NCBI RefSeq assembly: GCF_002024805.1
Contig: NZ_CP014337.1
Span: 62,001 to 126,000, forward strand
Origin: Elizabethkingia bruuniana
Lineage (GTDB): Bacteria; Bacteroidota; Bacteroidia; Flavobacteriales; Weeksellaceae
Direction: 5' to 3'
DNA: 64,000 bases
Below are positions 17,339-25,701 of the stretch, piece after piece. The position numbers were made by a program, and so were the translations under genes. Numbering within the stretch: the first letter of the stretch is position 1; every line of letters starts with the position of its first letter. The notes beneath the pieces were generated by a model. That model was given only the letters and a program-made list of their open reading frames with translations, was not told the DNA's origin and searched no databases.

Positions 17339-17911
17339 ATGTCAGTAAAAATTAGATTACAAAGACACGGTAAAAAAGGGAAGCCTTTTTTCCACATTGT
17401 TGTAGCAGATTCAAGAGCTAGAAGAGATGGTAGATTCATCGAAAGACTAGGATCTTACAACCCAATTACTAACCCTGCAACTATCGACTTAAATGTTGAT
17501 GCTGCTGTAAAGTGGTTAAACAACGGTGCTCAGCCAACTGACACTGCAAGAGCTATTCTTTCTTACAAAGGAGCTCTTTACAAAAAACACCTTCAAGGTG
17601 GTGTAGCTAAAGGAGCATTTGACGAAGCTGAAGCTGAAAAAAGATTCAACGCTTGGTTAGAAGCTAAAGAAACTAAAGTACAAGGTAAAGTAGATGGTTT
17701 ATCTCAAGCTAAGGCTGACGCTAAGAAAGCTGCTTTAGAAGCTGAAGCTAAAGTAAACGAAGCTAGATTAGCTGCTGTTGCTCAAGCTGAGGCAGACGCT
17801 AAAGCTGCTGAGGAGGCTGCTAACGCACCTGTTGCTGAAGAAGTAGTTGCTGAAGAGACAACTGAAGAAACTCCAGCTGCTGATGCTTCTGAAGAAAACG
17901 CTGAAGCTTAA
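17339..17911 (+). CDS. rpsP: 30S ribosomal protein S16 with long Ala/Glu-rich C-terminal extension
   Basis: The first 80 residues are a standard S16 ([31 protein letters not shown] then IERLGSYNP), which binds 16S rRNA in the 30S body. The protein continues to 190 aa, twice the usual 80-90; from about residue 115 it is rich in Ala, Glu, Lys and Val and predicted helical, with an acidic end. Such extensions are known in Bacteroidota S16; their role is unclear. The codons are strongly biased to GCT and AAA, as expected for a highly expressed gene. rimM follows 15 bp downstream. Confidence 0.97.
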   Translation: MSVKIRLQRHGKKGKPFFHIVVADSRARRDGRFIERLGSYNPITNPATIDLNVDAAVKWLNNGAQPTDTARAILSYKGALYKKHLQGGVAKGAFDEAEAEKRFNAWLEAKETKVQGKVDGLSQAKADAKKAALEAEAKVNEARLAAVAQAEADAKAAEEAANAPVAEEVVAEETTEETPAADASEENAEA

Positions 17912-17926
17912 TACAAAATTTGCCTG

Positions 17927-18469
17927 ATGCGTAAAGAAGAATGTTATTTTCTTGGTAGAATTACCCGCAGACATGGCCTTTCGGGCAACGTAATCCTGAA
18001 AATGGATACAGATCAACCCGAATTTTACAGTAAAATGGAATCAATGTTCATTGAAATCAATGGACTATTGGTTCCGTTTTTTGTTGATAAACTGTCATGG
18101 AGTAAAGGTGATTCTTTAAATATCCTGTTTAAAAACTCTACCGAGGCTTTGGTAGATCAGGTGATCGGAAAGGAGGTATACCAACCTCTTTCTTCCCTGC
18201 CAAAACTATCCGGAAAACAATTCTATTACCACGAAATTGTTGGTTACGAGATTAAAGATACCGAAGGGAAATCTTATGGTCTTATCCGCTCTGTGAATGA
18301 TCAGACGGCACAACACTATTTCATTTTGGTACTTAATGATAAAGAAGTTGTAGTTCCTATAATTAAAGACTGGATTATTGCTCTGGACCGAGAAGAAAAA
18401 GTTATGACAATGCAGTTGCCGGAAGGGCTTCTGGATGTGTTTACAACCTCTTCAAAGAAAGATGAGTAA
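17927..18469 (+). CDS. rimM: 16S rRNA processing protein RimM
   Basis: Assembly factor that binds S19 and helps 30S head maturation. N-terminal barrel begins ECYFLGRITRRHGLSGNVILK, close to the family GxIxxxhGlkGev block; the second half carries YYHEIVGYEI, the PRC-barrel start, and VPIIKDWIIALDRE near the end. 180 aa is normal. Linked to rpsP as in most bacteria; trmD and rplS do not follow here. Confidence 0.93.
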   Translation: MRKEECYFLGRITRRHGLSGNVILKMDTDQPEFYSKMESMFIEINGLLVPFFVDKLSWSKGDSLNILFKNSTEALVDQVIGKEVYQPLSSLPKLSGKQFYYHEIVGYEIKDTEGKSYGLIRSVNDQTAQHYFILVLNDKEVVVPIIKDWIIALDREEKVMTMQLPEGLLDVFTTSSKKDE

Positions 18470-18478
18470 TTATAAGAT

Positions 18479-18509
18479 ATGATCGGAAGAAATTTCGATC
18501 ATTTTTTTT
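18479..18509 (+). terminator. Terminator of rpsP-rimM
   Basis: Hairpin ATGATCG / CGATCAT followed by eight T, 10 bp after the rimM stop. Confidence 0.8.
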
Positions 18510-18539
18510 GCTGTGTTCTCAACTATAAATGCAGTATTA

Positions 18540-18587
18540 AACCTTGTCAGGGTTATTATTGAATACAGTACTAACCCTGACAAGGTT
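18540..18587. repeat. Palindromic repeat, family B (AACCTTGTCAGGGTT)
   Basis: Perfect 15-bp inverted arms, AACCTTGTCAGGGTT at 18540-18554 and AACCCTGACAAGGTT at 18573-18587, around an 18-bp spacer. It sits between two convergent genes and differs from the rimM terminator; it has the look of a dispersed REP-type element. No second copy was noticed in this window. Confidence 0.75.
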
Positions 18588-18671
18588 TTCCGAAGGGATA
18601 CTATTTTAGAGGAATACTGGTCTCAAAATTAATACAGTCATGCTTCTCCGAATTTTATTACTGATCCGGGA

Positions 18672-19607
18672 TTATTTCAACTTAATCATTTCCTTCAATT
18701 TTTCTATTTTTTCCAACATCGAATTAAAAAAGGCTTTTCTGTCTCTGTTACCAGAAGTATTCAGTGATTTTGAATTTTTAATCTGATGTTCAAAATAGCT
18801 TAGAGTTTCTGCGCAGACTGCAGGGTCATTCATCATAATGTAGCCAAACATATTGAACGGAAGAAAGTAAGAACTTTGTTTTCCGTTTTTCAAAAGAATA
18901 CTGTTATTCAGAATAACCAGATCGTTTACATAGATTTGAAAGTTGGGATTCTGCAATGTTTTCTTTTCCAGATTTGTAATCAGTTCCTGTAATTCTTCCA
19001 GAATATGTAGTATAGTTGTGGTGTCTAGCATTCTGATTTCATAATAAAAAGAGACCTGCTGAAGGATGCTGTTAATTGTTGTCTCATTCCATATTTCAGT
19101 AACATTTTGCTGTTCATAGAACTCTTCAAGAGCCTCATTTTTACCGGAATGGTATTGCAAACTGAATTCACTGAAAGGGCTTAGAAATTTGTCCTGATTC
19201 AGGAGATTCATCCAGACATAAAACTTGAATCTTGATAAAACAGAATCAGAAATAGTATAAAAAAAAGGGATGTCTTTTGCGGAATAATAGACTTGTGAGT
19301 TTTCAGTTTCCTGAAATACATGGAGTACTTTAAGCGAGTTCTCAAAATAACTCAATAAATCTTCGGTAGTCCTTACCGGTTGAGTACGTTTTACGACCAT
19401 TTGATTTTCTGCGCCCAGAAACTGATCCAGAGAAATCTGGTAATATTTTGCCAGTTCAAGAGCTTCTTCAAAGCTAAATTTTGCCTTTGACGAGGATCTT
19501 CTGTGTGCAGCATCATAGCTAATGTTGAGAATATTAGCGATTTCATCATTCAAAGATTTTTCACCAATCTTTTTACGGATTTCTCTCAGTAAATATTCCT
19601 GATACAT
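18672..19607 (-). CDS. HTH-domain transcription regulator, Bacteroidota-type with long C-terminal domain
   Basis: 311 aa. The N-terminal 65 residues look like an XRE-type helix-turn-helix (EIANILNISYDAAHRR, then FSFEEALELAKYYQISLDQFL). The remaining 240 residues are mostly helical and not a domain I can name, perhaps a sensor or oligomerisation unit. It is divergent from the lipoprotein gene at 19711, with promoter boxes for both within 57 bp, so it may regulate that gene. The first ATG is used; a -7 box lies 16 nt upstream. Confidence 0.75.
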   Translation of the reverse strand: MYQEYLLREIRKKIGEKSLNDEIANILNISYDAAHRRSSSKAKFSFEEALELAKYYQISLDQFLGAENQMVVKRTQPVRTTEDLLSYFENSLKVLHVFQETENSQVYYSAKDIPFFYTISDSVLSRFKFYVWMNLLNQDKFLSPFSEFSLQYHSGKNEALEEFYEQQNVTEIWNETTINSILQQVSFYYEIRMLDTTTILHILEELQELITNLEKKTLQNPNFQIYVNDLVILNNSILLKNGKQSSYFLPFNMFGYIMMNDPAVCAETLSYFEHQIKNSKSLNTSGNRDRKAFFNSMLEKIEKLKEMIKLK

Positions 19608-19622
19608 AATTTGCGTTTTTCA

Positions 19623-19686
19623 CAAATGTATAATTTTTATTAATGCTTTTCCACATTTAGTATCGTGGTTTTCACATTTAGCTTTG
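19623..19686. promoter_or_regulatory. Divergent promoters: regulator (minus) and lipoprotein (plus)
   Basis: Minus-strand TACATTTG at 19630-19623 precedes the HTH gene; plus-strand TAGCTTTG at 19679-19686 precedes the lipoprotein gene. Both are exact TAnnTTTG. The plus box contains the TTG at 19684, ruling that out as a start. Confidence 0.55.
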
Positions 19687-19710
19687 GAGTATAATTTTAA
19701 ATATAAGGCA

Positions 19711-20280
19711 ATGAAAAAAATTATGATATTATTGGTACTATGCTTGGTCTTTGGTTCTTGTGTGAGTTTTAACAAAAGAATGATAAAAGATGATTTGACA
19801 GTTATAAAAAAGAATAATGTGAATTTAATAGAAGGAAAATACTATTCCGCAGGATATGAACATATTGATTCGAACCGGAATAAATCTGAAAAAGTAGAAG
19901 GATTTTCTAAAATGTTGAGTCAGAAAAGTAAAGTGAGATCCGAAGAGAATGATAAAGTAGATATAAAATTAAAACCTCTAGCTAAAAATAAATCCTATCA
20001 ATTAGAGTTTAGAATGACAAAAAATGATTCGGTGAAATATGTCTTTAGACACAATGCAAAACTAAAAAAAGGCTTGTTTCTATTGGACAATTATACATCG
20101 GAATGTCATGGAATTCCTTATTTGTTTGGAGGTTGTCAAAATTTTCAGTCGAGGATAGGGCTTACAAAAGATAATCATCTTTTAATACAGGATTATTATG
20201 AAAATTCTGGAGCTGCATTGTTAATTATGTGGGCTGGTTTTAGTATTAATTATGCGGAGAAATATAAGAGAATTCAATAA
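19711..20280 (+). CDS. Hypothetical lipoprotein
   Basis: 189 aa. Signal peptide with lipobox VFGSC (C17), so membrane-anchored. No domain recognised; a Lys-rich central part is followed by a Cys-containing stretch (CHGIPYLFGGCQNF) that could form a disulfide, and a hydrophobic C-terminal segment (ALLIMWAGFSINY). The frame runs back to a TTG at 19684 but that lies in the promoter box. Divergent from an HTH regulator. The next gene starts 16 bp downstream. Confidence 0.7.
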   Translation: MKKIMILLVLCLVFGSCVSFNKRMIKDDLTVIKKNNVNLIEGKYYSAGYEHIDSNRNKSEKVEGFSKMLSQKSKVRSEENDKVDIKLKPLAKNKSYQLEFRMTKNDSVKYVFRHNAKLKKGLFLLDNYTSECHGIPYLFGGCQNFQSRIGLTKDNHLLIQDYYENSGAALLIMWAGFSINYAEKYKRIQ

Positions 20281-20296
20281 TTATAAAAATGAAGTC

Positions 20297-20899
20297 ATGA
20301 AAAATATGCCATATATTCTTATTGCAACTCGGTTTATCCTTGCTCCGCTTATTTTGGACCTCGCTTATATAAAAGGAGATGAATCGCGAATATTGCTTCT
20401 AATACTAATGTATTTTGGGCTATTTACTGACATTTTCGATGGTATTATTGCCCGGAAAACGGGAATGTCCTCGGAAAAACTCCGGCGATTGGATAGTCAG
20501 ACAGATTTAATTTTTTGGTTATGTATTGGTTTTGCAGCTTATCTGCTGAATCCGGAATTGATAAAAGTACACTGGAGAGGTATTGCATTAATTTTTATAA
20601 TGGAAGCCTTGTGTTATATTATAAGCCTTGCCAGATTTGGAAGAGAAACTTGTACACACGCTTTCCTGTCCAAGCTGTGGGGGTTGAGTTTATTATTCGC
20701 ATTTACAGCTTTAATAGGTTTTCAGCAGGCAGGGTTCTTCTTTTATCTGGCTATTATTTTAGGGTTTGTATCGCATATAGATGTTATTCTTATTGTTTTA
20801 TTTCTTCCGAAATGGCAGCATGATGTACCTAGTTCTTATCATGCGTGGCGAATCCGAAAAGGAAAAGATATTAAAAAGAACATTTATCTGAACAGCTAA
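20297..20899 (+). CDS. CDP-alcohol phosphatidyltransferase family membrane protein (degenerate motif)
   Basis: About 200 aa with several membrane helices. It would transfer a phospho-alcohol group between CDP-diacylglycerol and an alcohol in phospholipid synthesis. The motif DxxDGxxARx8GxxxDxxxD is seen as [21 protein letters not shown] then LDSQTD: all acidic residues are kept, but the invariant central Gly is replaced by Leu. The metal site therefore looks intact while the substrate pocket differs; the substrate is unknown. Start at 20297 ([13 protein letters not shown]) is preferred to 20252, which would overlap the lipoprotein gene. Confidence 0.8.
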   Translation: MKNMPYILIATRFILAPLILDLAYIKGDESRILLLILMYFGLFTDIFDGIIARKTGMSSEKLRRLDSQTDLIFWLCIGFAAYLLNPELIKVHWRGIALIFIMEALCYIISLARFGRETCTHAFLSKLWGLSLLFAFTALIGFQQAGFFFYLAIILGFVSHIDVILIVLFLPKWQHDVPSSYHAWRIRKGKDIKKNIYLNS

Positions 20900-20924
20900 A
20901 GCCCAAAGAACTATATAATTTTCT

Positions 20925-20932
20925 TAACTTTG
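20925..20932 (+). promoter_or_regulatory. -7 box (TAACTTTG) for asnS
   Basis: Exact TAnnTTTG, 21 bp before the asnS ATG at 20953. Confidence 0.6.
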
Positions 20933-20952
20933 CGAACGTTAATTTTTACATC

Positions 20953-22401
20953 ATGCATAAGCAGACAATTAAAGAAGTTTTAGAAAATTACAAAAAATTC
21001 TTGCATCACGATATCACCGTGTATGGGTGGGTACGTGCGTTTCGTTCAAACAGGTTTATTGCCTTAAACGATGGTTCAACAATCAATAATTTGCAAATCG
21101 TAGTTGATTTCGAAAATATTGATGAGAATCTTATCAAGAATATAAATACGGCTTCTTCACTTAAAATTGTTGGCGAAGTGGTGGAAAGTCAGGGTGCCGG
21201 ACAAACGGTTGAAATTATCGCTAAGAAAATTATAGTACTTGGAGATAACTTTACAGAAGAATTGCAGAATACTATACTTCAACCAAAGAAGCATAGCCTG
21301 GAAAAGCTTCGTGAGCAAGCTCACCTAAGATTCAGAACGAACTTATTTGGCGCTGTTTTCAGAGTACGTCATGCTGTTAGCTTTGCTATTCACTCTTTCT
21401 TCAACGACAGACAGTTTTTCTATCTGAATACACCTGTAATTACGGGAGCAGATGCTGAAGGTGCGGGAGAAATGTTCGGTGTTACCAACTTTGATCTGGA
21501 TAATATTCCAAGAGATGAAGAAGGAGCTATAGATTATGCTCAGGATTTCTTCGGAAGAAAGACCAACCTTACTGTTTCAGGACAATTAGAAGGAGAAACT
21601 GCAGCAATGGGATTAGGAAGAATTTATACATTCGGACCTACTTTCCGTGCAGAAAACTCTAATACAACACGTCACCTTGCAGAATTCTGGATGGTGGAGC
21701 CTGAAGTAGCTTTTAATAATCTGGAAGATAACATTGACCTTGCTGAAGATTTCTTAAAATATGTAATTCAGTATGTTTTAGATAAATGTAAGGACGATTT
21801 AGAATTCCTGGATAAGCGTTTTGCTGAAGAGCAAAAACAAAAGCCAGAAAAGGAAAGAGCAAAAGAAGGTCTTATTGAGAAGCTGGAAAATGTAGTTGCG
21901 AAGAGATTTAAGCGTGTAAGCTATACTGAAGCAATCGACATTCTTCTGAATTCGAAAGAAAATAAAAAAGGAAAATTCGTATATCCTGTGGAAAAATGGG
22001 GTGCAGACCTTCAGTCTGAACATGAAAGATACCTTGTTGAAAAGCATTTTGAATGTCCTGTAGTGTTATTTGATTACCCTGCAGAGATTAAAGCGTTCTA
22101 CATGCGTCTGAATGAAGATGACAAAACTGTCGCTGCGATGGATGTCCTTTTCCCTGGTATTGGTGAGATTATCGGAGGTTCTCAGAGAGAAGAGAGACTA
22201 GATGTTCTGAAGAAGAAAATGGAGGATATGCATGTAGATCAGGAAGAACTTTGGTGGTATTTAGATACTCGTAAGTTTGGTTCTGTTCCGCATTCAGGAT
22301 TCGGTTTAGGACTGGAAAGATTAGTTCTTTTTGTTACAGGAATGACCAACATCCGTGATGTGATCCCTTTCCCAAGAACGCCTAAGAGCGCAGAATTCTA
22401 A
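20953..22401 (+). CDS. asnS: Asparaginyl-tRNA synthetase
   Basis: Charges tRNA-Asn. Residues 1-110 form the OB-fold anticodon-binding domain ([22 protein letters not shown]). The class II core follows: motif 2 [21 protein letters not shown] and motif 3 [15 protein letters not shown] close to the end ([15 protein letters not shown]). 482 aa is normal for the bacterial type. The promoter box and terminator show a single-gene unit. Confidence 0.97.
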   Translation: MHKQTIKEVLENYKKFLHHDITVYGWVRAFRSNRFIALNDGSTINNLQIVVDFENIDENLIKNINTASSLKIVGEVVESQGAGQTVEIIAKKIIVLGDNFTEELQNTILQPKKHSLEKLREQAHLRFRTNLFGAVFRVRHAVSFAIHSFFNDRQFFYLNTPVITGADAEGAGEMFGVTNFDLDNIPRDEEGAIDYAQDFFGRKTNLTVSGQLEGETAAMGLGRIYTFGPTFRAENSNTTRHLAEFWMVEPEVAFNNLEDNIDLAEDFLKYVIQYVLDKCKDDLEFLDKRFAEEQKQKPEKERAKEGLIEKLENVVAKRFKRVSYTEAIDILLNSKENKKGKFVYPVEKWGADLQSEHERYLVEKHFECPVVLFDYPAEIKAFYMRLNEDDKTVAAMDVLFPGIGEIIGGSQREERLDVLKKKMEDMHVDQEELWWYLDTRKFGSVPHSGFGLGLERLVLFVTGMTNIRDVIPFPRTPKSAEF

Positions 22402-22412
22402 AAAATAATAAA

Positions 22413-22447
22413 TAAAAAGCCCTTAGAGATTTCTCTAAGGGCCTTTT
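22413..22447 (+). terminator. Terminator of asnS
   Basis: Hairpin AAAAAGCCCTTAGAG / CTCTAAGGGCcTTTTT, directly after the stop. Confidence 0.85.
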
Positions 22448-22554
22448 TATGAAAACGAATTTCCATAGCAAAAATCGTGCAATTTTATTTTTTTTAAAAT
22501 AAAAATGTTTAATTTCGTAGAGTTAATCTACAATGTAGTTAAGGAGAAATACCT

Positions 22555-24018
22555 ATGCTGAAACAAAATTTACAGATAAAACTTGGCCAGAAAATGGCAC
22601 CACAACAAATTCAGTTAATGAAGCTTATCCAGCTCCATACTCTTGAATTTGAAGAAGAATTACAACGGGAGCTGGAAGAAAATCCGGCGTTAGAAAAAGC
22701 TGTGGACGAGGCCAAGGAAGATGATTATTCGGATATTGATAGTAGTTATGATGATGAAGGAACAGAGTCTATAGAAACTGATTTCGATGTAAATGAATAC
22801 CTGTTTGATGACGAACCTTCTTATAAAACTGCGGCAAGTAATTACTCGCCGGACGATGAGGAATTCGATAACCAGTCGTTGCTTACAGAAGGACAATCCT
22901 TGTACGATTATCTTATAGAGCAGATCCGATTGACGAAGATCGGCGAAGAGGATCTGAAAATAGCAGAATATATTATAGGTAACCTGGACAATGACGGTTA
23001 TCTGAGAAGAGATATAAAGTCTTTGGTTAATGATATGGCTTTTTCATTAGGAGTATATACTACACCTGAAAATGTAGAAGATGTATTAACCAATTATGTA
23101 CAAAAGCTGGATCCGCCAGGGGTAGCTGCAAGAGATCTGAAAGAATGCCTTCTGCTACAGATTGAGAAAAAAGTAAGCGGAAATCCGGCAGTGTCATTGG
23201 CTCATAATATTTTGCTTCACCAGTTTGATGCTTTAAGTAACAAGCATTATAACAAAATCATGCATAAGTATGATGTGGAGGAGGATGATCTGAAAGATGC
23301 GCTGGATGAAATCTCTAAATTATCTCCGAAAGTAGGGGGTAATTTCGACACGCAGACCATTACAATCAATCAGGAAATTATTCCGGATTTCGTCATCAAT
23401 GTAAAAGACGGAAAAGTTACAGCAGCACTTAACAGTAAGAATGCTCCGCAGCTACGTGTTTCAGATGAGTATAAAGAAATTCTGACAACTTACTCACACG
23501 ATAAAACATCTCAGGAACATAAGCAGGCAGCTTTGTTTATCAAACAAAAGCTGGATGCTGCAAAATGGTATATAGATGCTATTAATCAGCGCCAGAATAC
23601 ATTGATGCAAACCATTAATGCTATTATAAAGCTGCAGAAAGATTATTTTATTACCGGAGACGACAAAAGTATAAAGCCTATGATTCTGAAAGATGTAGCA
23701 GATATTACAGGTTTTGATATTTCTACAATTTCCCGTGTAGTAAAAAGTAAATATGCAGATACACCTAACGGTATTGTTTATCTGAAGAATCTTTTCTCAG
23801 ATAGTCTTACAAATGATGACGGTGAAGAGGTTTCAACCAAAGAGATTAAAAATCACCTGCAGGATATTATAGACAAGGAAAATAAAAGAAAACCTTATAC
23901 TGATGATGCATTAGTAGGAATGCTGAAAGATAAAGGATACAATATTGCCCGACGTACGATTGCTAAATACAGGGAGCAGCTAAATATTCCGGTAGCAAGA
24001 TTAAGAAAAGAGTTATAA
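22555..24018 (+). CDS. rpoN: RNA polymerase sigma-54 factor
   Basis: 487 aa. Region I starts LKQNLQIKLGQKMAPQQIQLMKLIQL (activator contact), then an acidic region II (40-110), the core-binding domain (IAEYIIGNLDNDGYL and DPPGVAARDLKECLL), the helix-turn-helix DITGFDISTISRVVKSKYADTP, and the C-terminal RpoN box ARRTIAKYRE that reads the -24 element. It is complete. A near-consensus -7 box TAATTTCG lies at 22510-22517. No sigma-54 activator gene is in the window, so its targets are elsewhere. Confidence 0.97.
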   Translation: MLKQNLQIKLGQKMAPQQIQLMKLIQLHTLEFEEELQRELEENPALEKAVDEAKEDDYSDIDSSYDDEGTESIETDFDVNEYLFDDEPSYKTAASNYSPDDEEFDNQSLLTEGQSLYDYLIEQIRLTKIGEEDLKIAEYIIGNLDNDGYLRRDIKSLVNDMAFSLGVYTTPENVEDVLTNYVQKLDPPGVAARDLKECLLLQIEKKVSGNPAVSLAHNILLHQFDALSNKHYNKIMHKYDVEEDDLKDALDEISKLSPKVGGNFDTQTITINQEIIPDFVINVKDGKVTAALNSKNAPQLRVSDEYKEILTTYSHDKTSQEHKQAALFIKQKLDAAKWYIDAINQRQNTLMQTINAIIKLQKDYFITGDDKSIKPMILKDVADITGFDISTISRVVKSKYADTPNGIVYLKNLFSDSLTNDDGEEVSTKEIKNHLQDIIDKENKRKPYTDDALVGMLKDKGYNIARRTIAKYREQLNIPVARLRKEL

Positions 24019-24021
24019 AAA

Positions 24022-24051
24022 TAAAAAGCGCTGAATTCAGCGCTTTTTTTA
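24022..24051. terminator. Bidirectional terminator
   Basis: Perfect palindrome AAAAAGCGCTGAA / TTCAGCGCTTTTT between rpoN and the convergent membrane-protein gene. It overlaps the stop of the latter by a few bases. Confidence 0.9.
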
Positions 24052-24723
24052 TTGTTCGTTTTCGATGTTTTTCAGTTGCTGAAGATTTCTGGAAAGCTTC
24101 TTCATCAATATGCCGTATATAAGCTTGTAGTATAATAATATTAGAAGTACACATACAATACAGGAAATAATAATTCCTACAATAAAGCCGGCGTATTTAC
24201 TATCACTAATCTGTATATGCTGCTGTTGTATATAGATTACCGGGAACAAAGTTATGAGCAGCAAGAAGCATAATAAAAACAGAATATTAACCAGTATAAA
24301 ACGGTTAACCGACTTCTTGAAAGAAATAATCTGCAGGATAAAGCTTTTCAGGTTACTTTCTACATCTATCTTTTTATATTTCCGGAAGAAAACCCACACA
24401 TAGAAAAGAATAATGAAAAGACTTATCATTTTAAATACAAAGTAAATGTTGTGGAAGGTAGCTTTTACACTTTCGTTAATCTGTATTCCCAGCTGAGAAA
24501 GCTGAGTGAAATAAGCATCTCCGTTCTCATGACGCAGCCACGCAGAAATATTAAGGATAAGAAAAAGTGCAAATTCAGCAACACTAACCCAAAAAATAAA
24601 TTTCACATAGTTACGCGACTTTTTATTCAGAATTTCCAATATTTCCGAATCCTGATATTTAGGACCTGTCTCCTGTTTTTGCCAGGCATTTTTCAGTTGG
24701 TCTATGTCAAAATCATTCTGCAT
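24049..24723 (-). CDS. Membrane protein coupled to ECF sigma factor; probable anti-sigma (pair 1)
   Basis: 224 aa with about four membrane segments (near 40-60, 92-112, 138-160, 175-200). The start codon overlaps the end of the sigma gene by 11 bp, so translation is coupled. It begins MQNDFDIDQLKNAWQKQ, an N-terminal cytosolic helix resembling that of the protein in ECF pair 2 (MQDFNDIQQLWKQND), while the rest is only loosely alike. A short Trp-containing N-terminal helix that binds the sigma factor, with the membrane part as a sensor, is my inference from position and the shared motif. Confidence 0.65.
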   Translation of the reverse strand: MQNDFDIDQLKNAWQKQETGPKYQDSEILEILNKKSRNYVKFIFWVSVAEFALFLILNISAWLRHENGDAYFTQLSQLGIQINESVKATFHNIYFVFKMISLFIILFYVWVFFRKYKKIDVESNLKSFILQIISFKKSVNRFILVNILFLLCFLLLITLFPVIYIQQQHIQISDSKYAGFIVGIIISCIVCVLLILLYYKLIYGILMKKLSRNLQQLKNIENEQ

Positions 24724-25207
24724 GTTGGGTCATTAAGTCTTTTAGAGTTTTTTTCAATCGGTTCATCTTTACACGGGCATTCACTTCTGTAATCCCAATA
24801 TTTTCAGCAATATCTTTATATGGCACATCGTCCAGATACATCATTACAATAGCTCTGTCAATATCTCCCAGCATTTTAATAACTTTATAAAGCAGGCTTA
24901 TTTGTTGCTGGTTGTCATCATTATCATCATCTATTGGCTGATGAAAATCCGCCAGTTCATCTGTTTTAACAGTTCTGGTTGTCTTTCTGAATAATGTAAT
25001 GGCTGTATTAAGTGCTACACGATACATCCAGGTTGATATTTTAGAGTTTCCTTTGAATGTGTCGTAAGAACGCCACAATTGTAACACGATTTCCTGAAAA
25101 AGATCTTGCTGATCATCGGGCGTGTTGGTATACATCCTCGCCACTTTAATGATCAGGCCTTGGTTTTCTTTAACCAGTTTGGAGAAATCTTTTTCCTTCT
25201 GTGACAT
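24713..25207 (-). CDS. ECF-type RNA polymerase sigma factor (pair 1)
   Basis: 164 aa with region 2 (DLFQEIVLQLWRSYDTFKGNSKISTWMYRVALNTAI) and region 4 (DIDRAIVMMYLDDVPYKDIAENIGITEVNARVKMNRLKKTL); the linker is acidic (DDDNDDN). It directs polymerase to a specialised promoter set, not identifiable here. No regulatory extension. The partner membrane protein overlaps the 3' end. It shares architecture with the ECF at 34.9 kb. Confidence 0.92.
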   Translation of the reverse strand: MSQKEKDFSKLVKENQGLIIKVARMYTNTPDDQQDLFQEIVLQLWRSYDTFKGNSKISTWMYRVALNTAITLFRKTTRTVKTDELADFHQPIDDDNDDNQQQISLLYKVIKMLGDIDRAIVMMYLDDVPYKDIAENIGITEVNARVKMNRLKKTLKDLMTQHAE

Positions 25208-25383
25208 TTATTTTTTTCAGAAAGTGATGAATGGTGAAATTTTTTCACGAAGATAGAAAAAAAGACATAATTACTTGCCAGTTTATGACTGATACTTTAT
25301 AGTTTTTGTGAAATAGCTAATATAGCGACAATCTTTAGATTTTGTAATTCGTCGTTCCGACTCTGTAATTGGGATGAAAACTC

Positions 25384-25391
25384 TATCTTTG
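25384..25391 (+). promoter_or_regulatory. -7 box (TATCTTTG) for rnpB
   Basis: Exact TAnnTTTG ending 6 nt before the predicted 5' end of the RNA. The agreement with the P1 helix start supports the transcript start at about 25397. Confidence 0.7.
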
Positions 25392-25396
25392 CAGCC

Positions 25397-25698
25397 GACA
25401 AGCGCAGCCTGTTGATCCGTAAGGGTAGGAAAGTCCGGACACCGTAGGGCAGCATAGCGGTTAATGGCCGCCATCCGTGAGGGTAGGACAAGTGCAACAG
25501 AAAGCAAGTACAGTTCGGCTGTAGTGAAACCAGGTAAACTCTATGCGGTGCAATGCTATGTATACCGGCAATTAAGGGCGGCTCGTCCATGTCGGGGGGT
25601 AAGCAGCTACATCGTATCGGCAACGGTACGGGCAGATAAATAACAGGCATCCCGCTCCCTTGGGAGCGGGATACAGAATCCGGCTTATAGCGCTTGTC
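25397..25698 (+). ncRNA. rnpB: RNase P RNA, type A
   Basis: Catalytic RNA that trims tRNA 5' ends. The ends pair as helix P1: GACAAGCGC at 25397-25405 and GCGCTTGTC at 25690-25698. Conserved core elements are present in order: GGAAAGTCCGGAC, AGTGCAACAGAAAGCA, GTGAAACCAGGTAAACTC, AGATAAAT and ACAGAATCCGGCTTAT. A GC-rich hairpin ATCCCGCTC / GAGCGGGAT lies just before the last element. A T-rich tract after P1 (25699-25708) is the terminator and overlaps the PPK2 stop codon. Start and end are estimates from pairing. Confidence 0.96.
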
Positions 25699-25701
25699 TT
25701 T

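Noticed and set aside
17339-17911. Fusion of S16 with a second protein
   Set aside because: The extra 100 residues are low-complexity Ala/Glu helix without a domain; long S16 is usual in this group.
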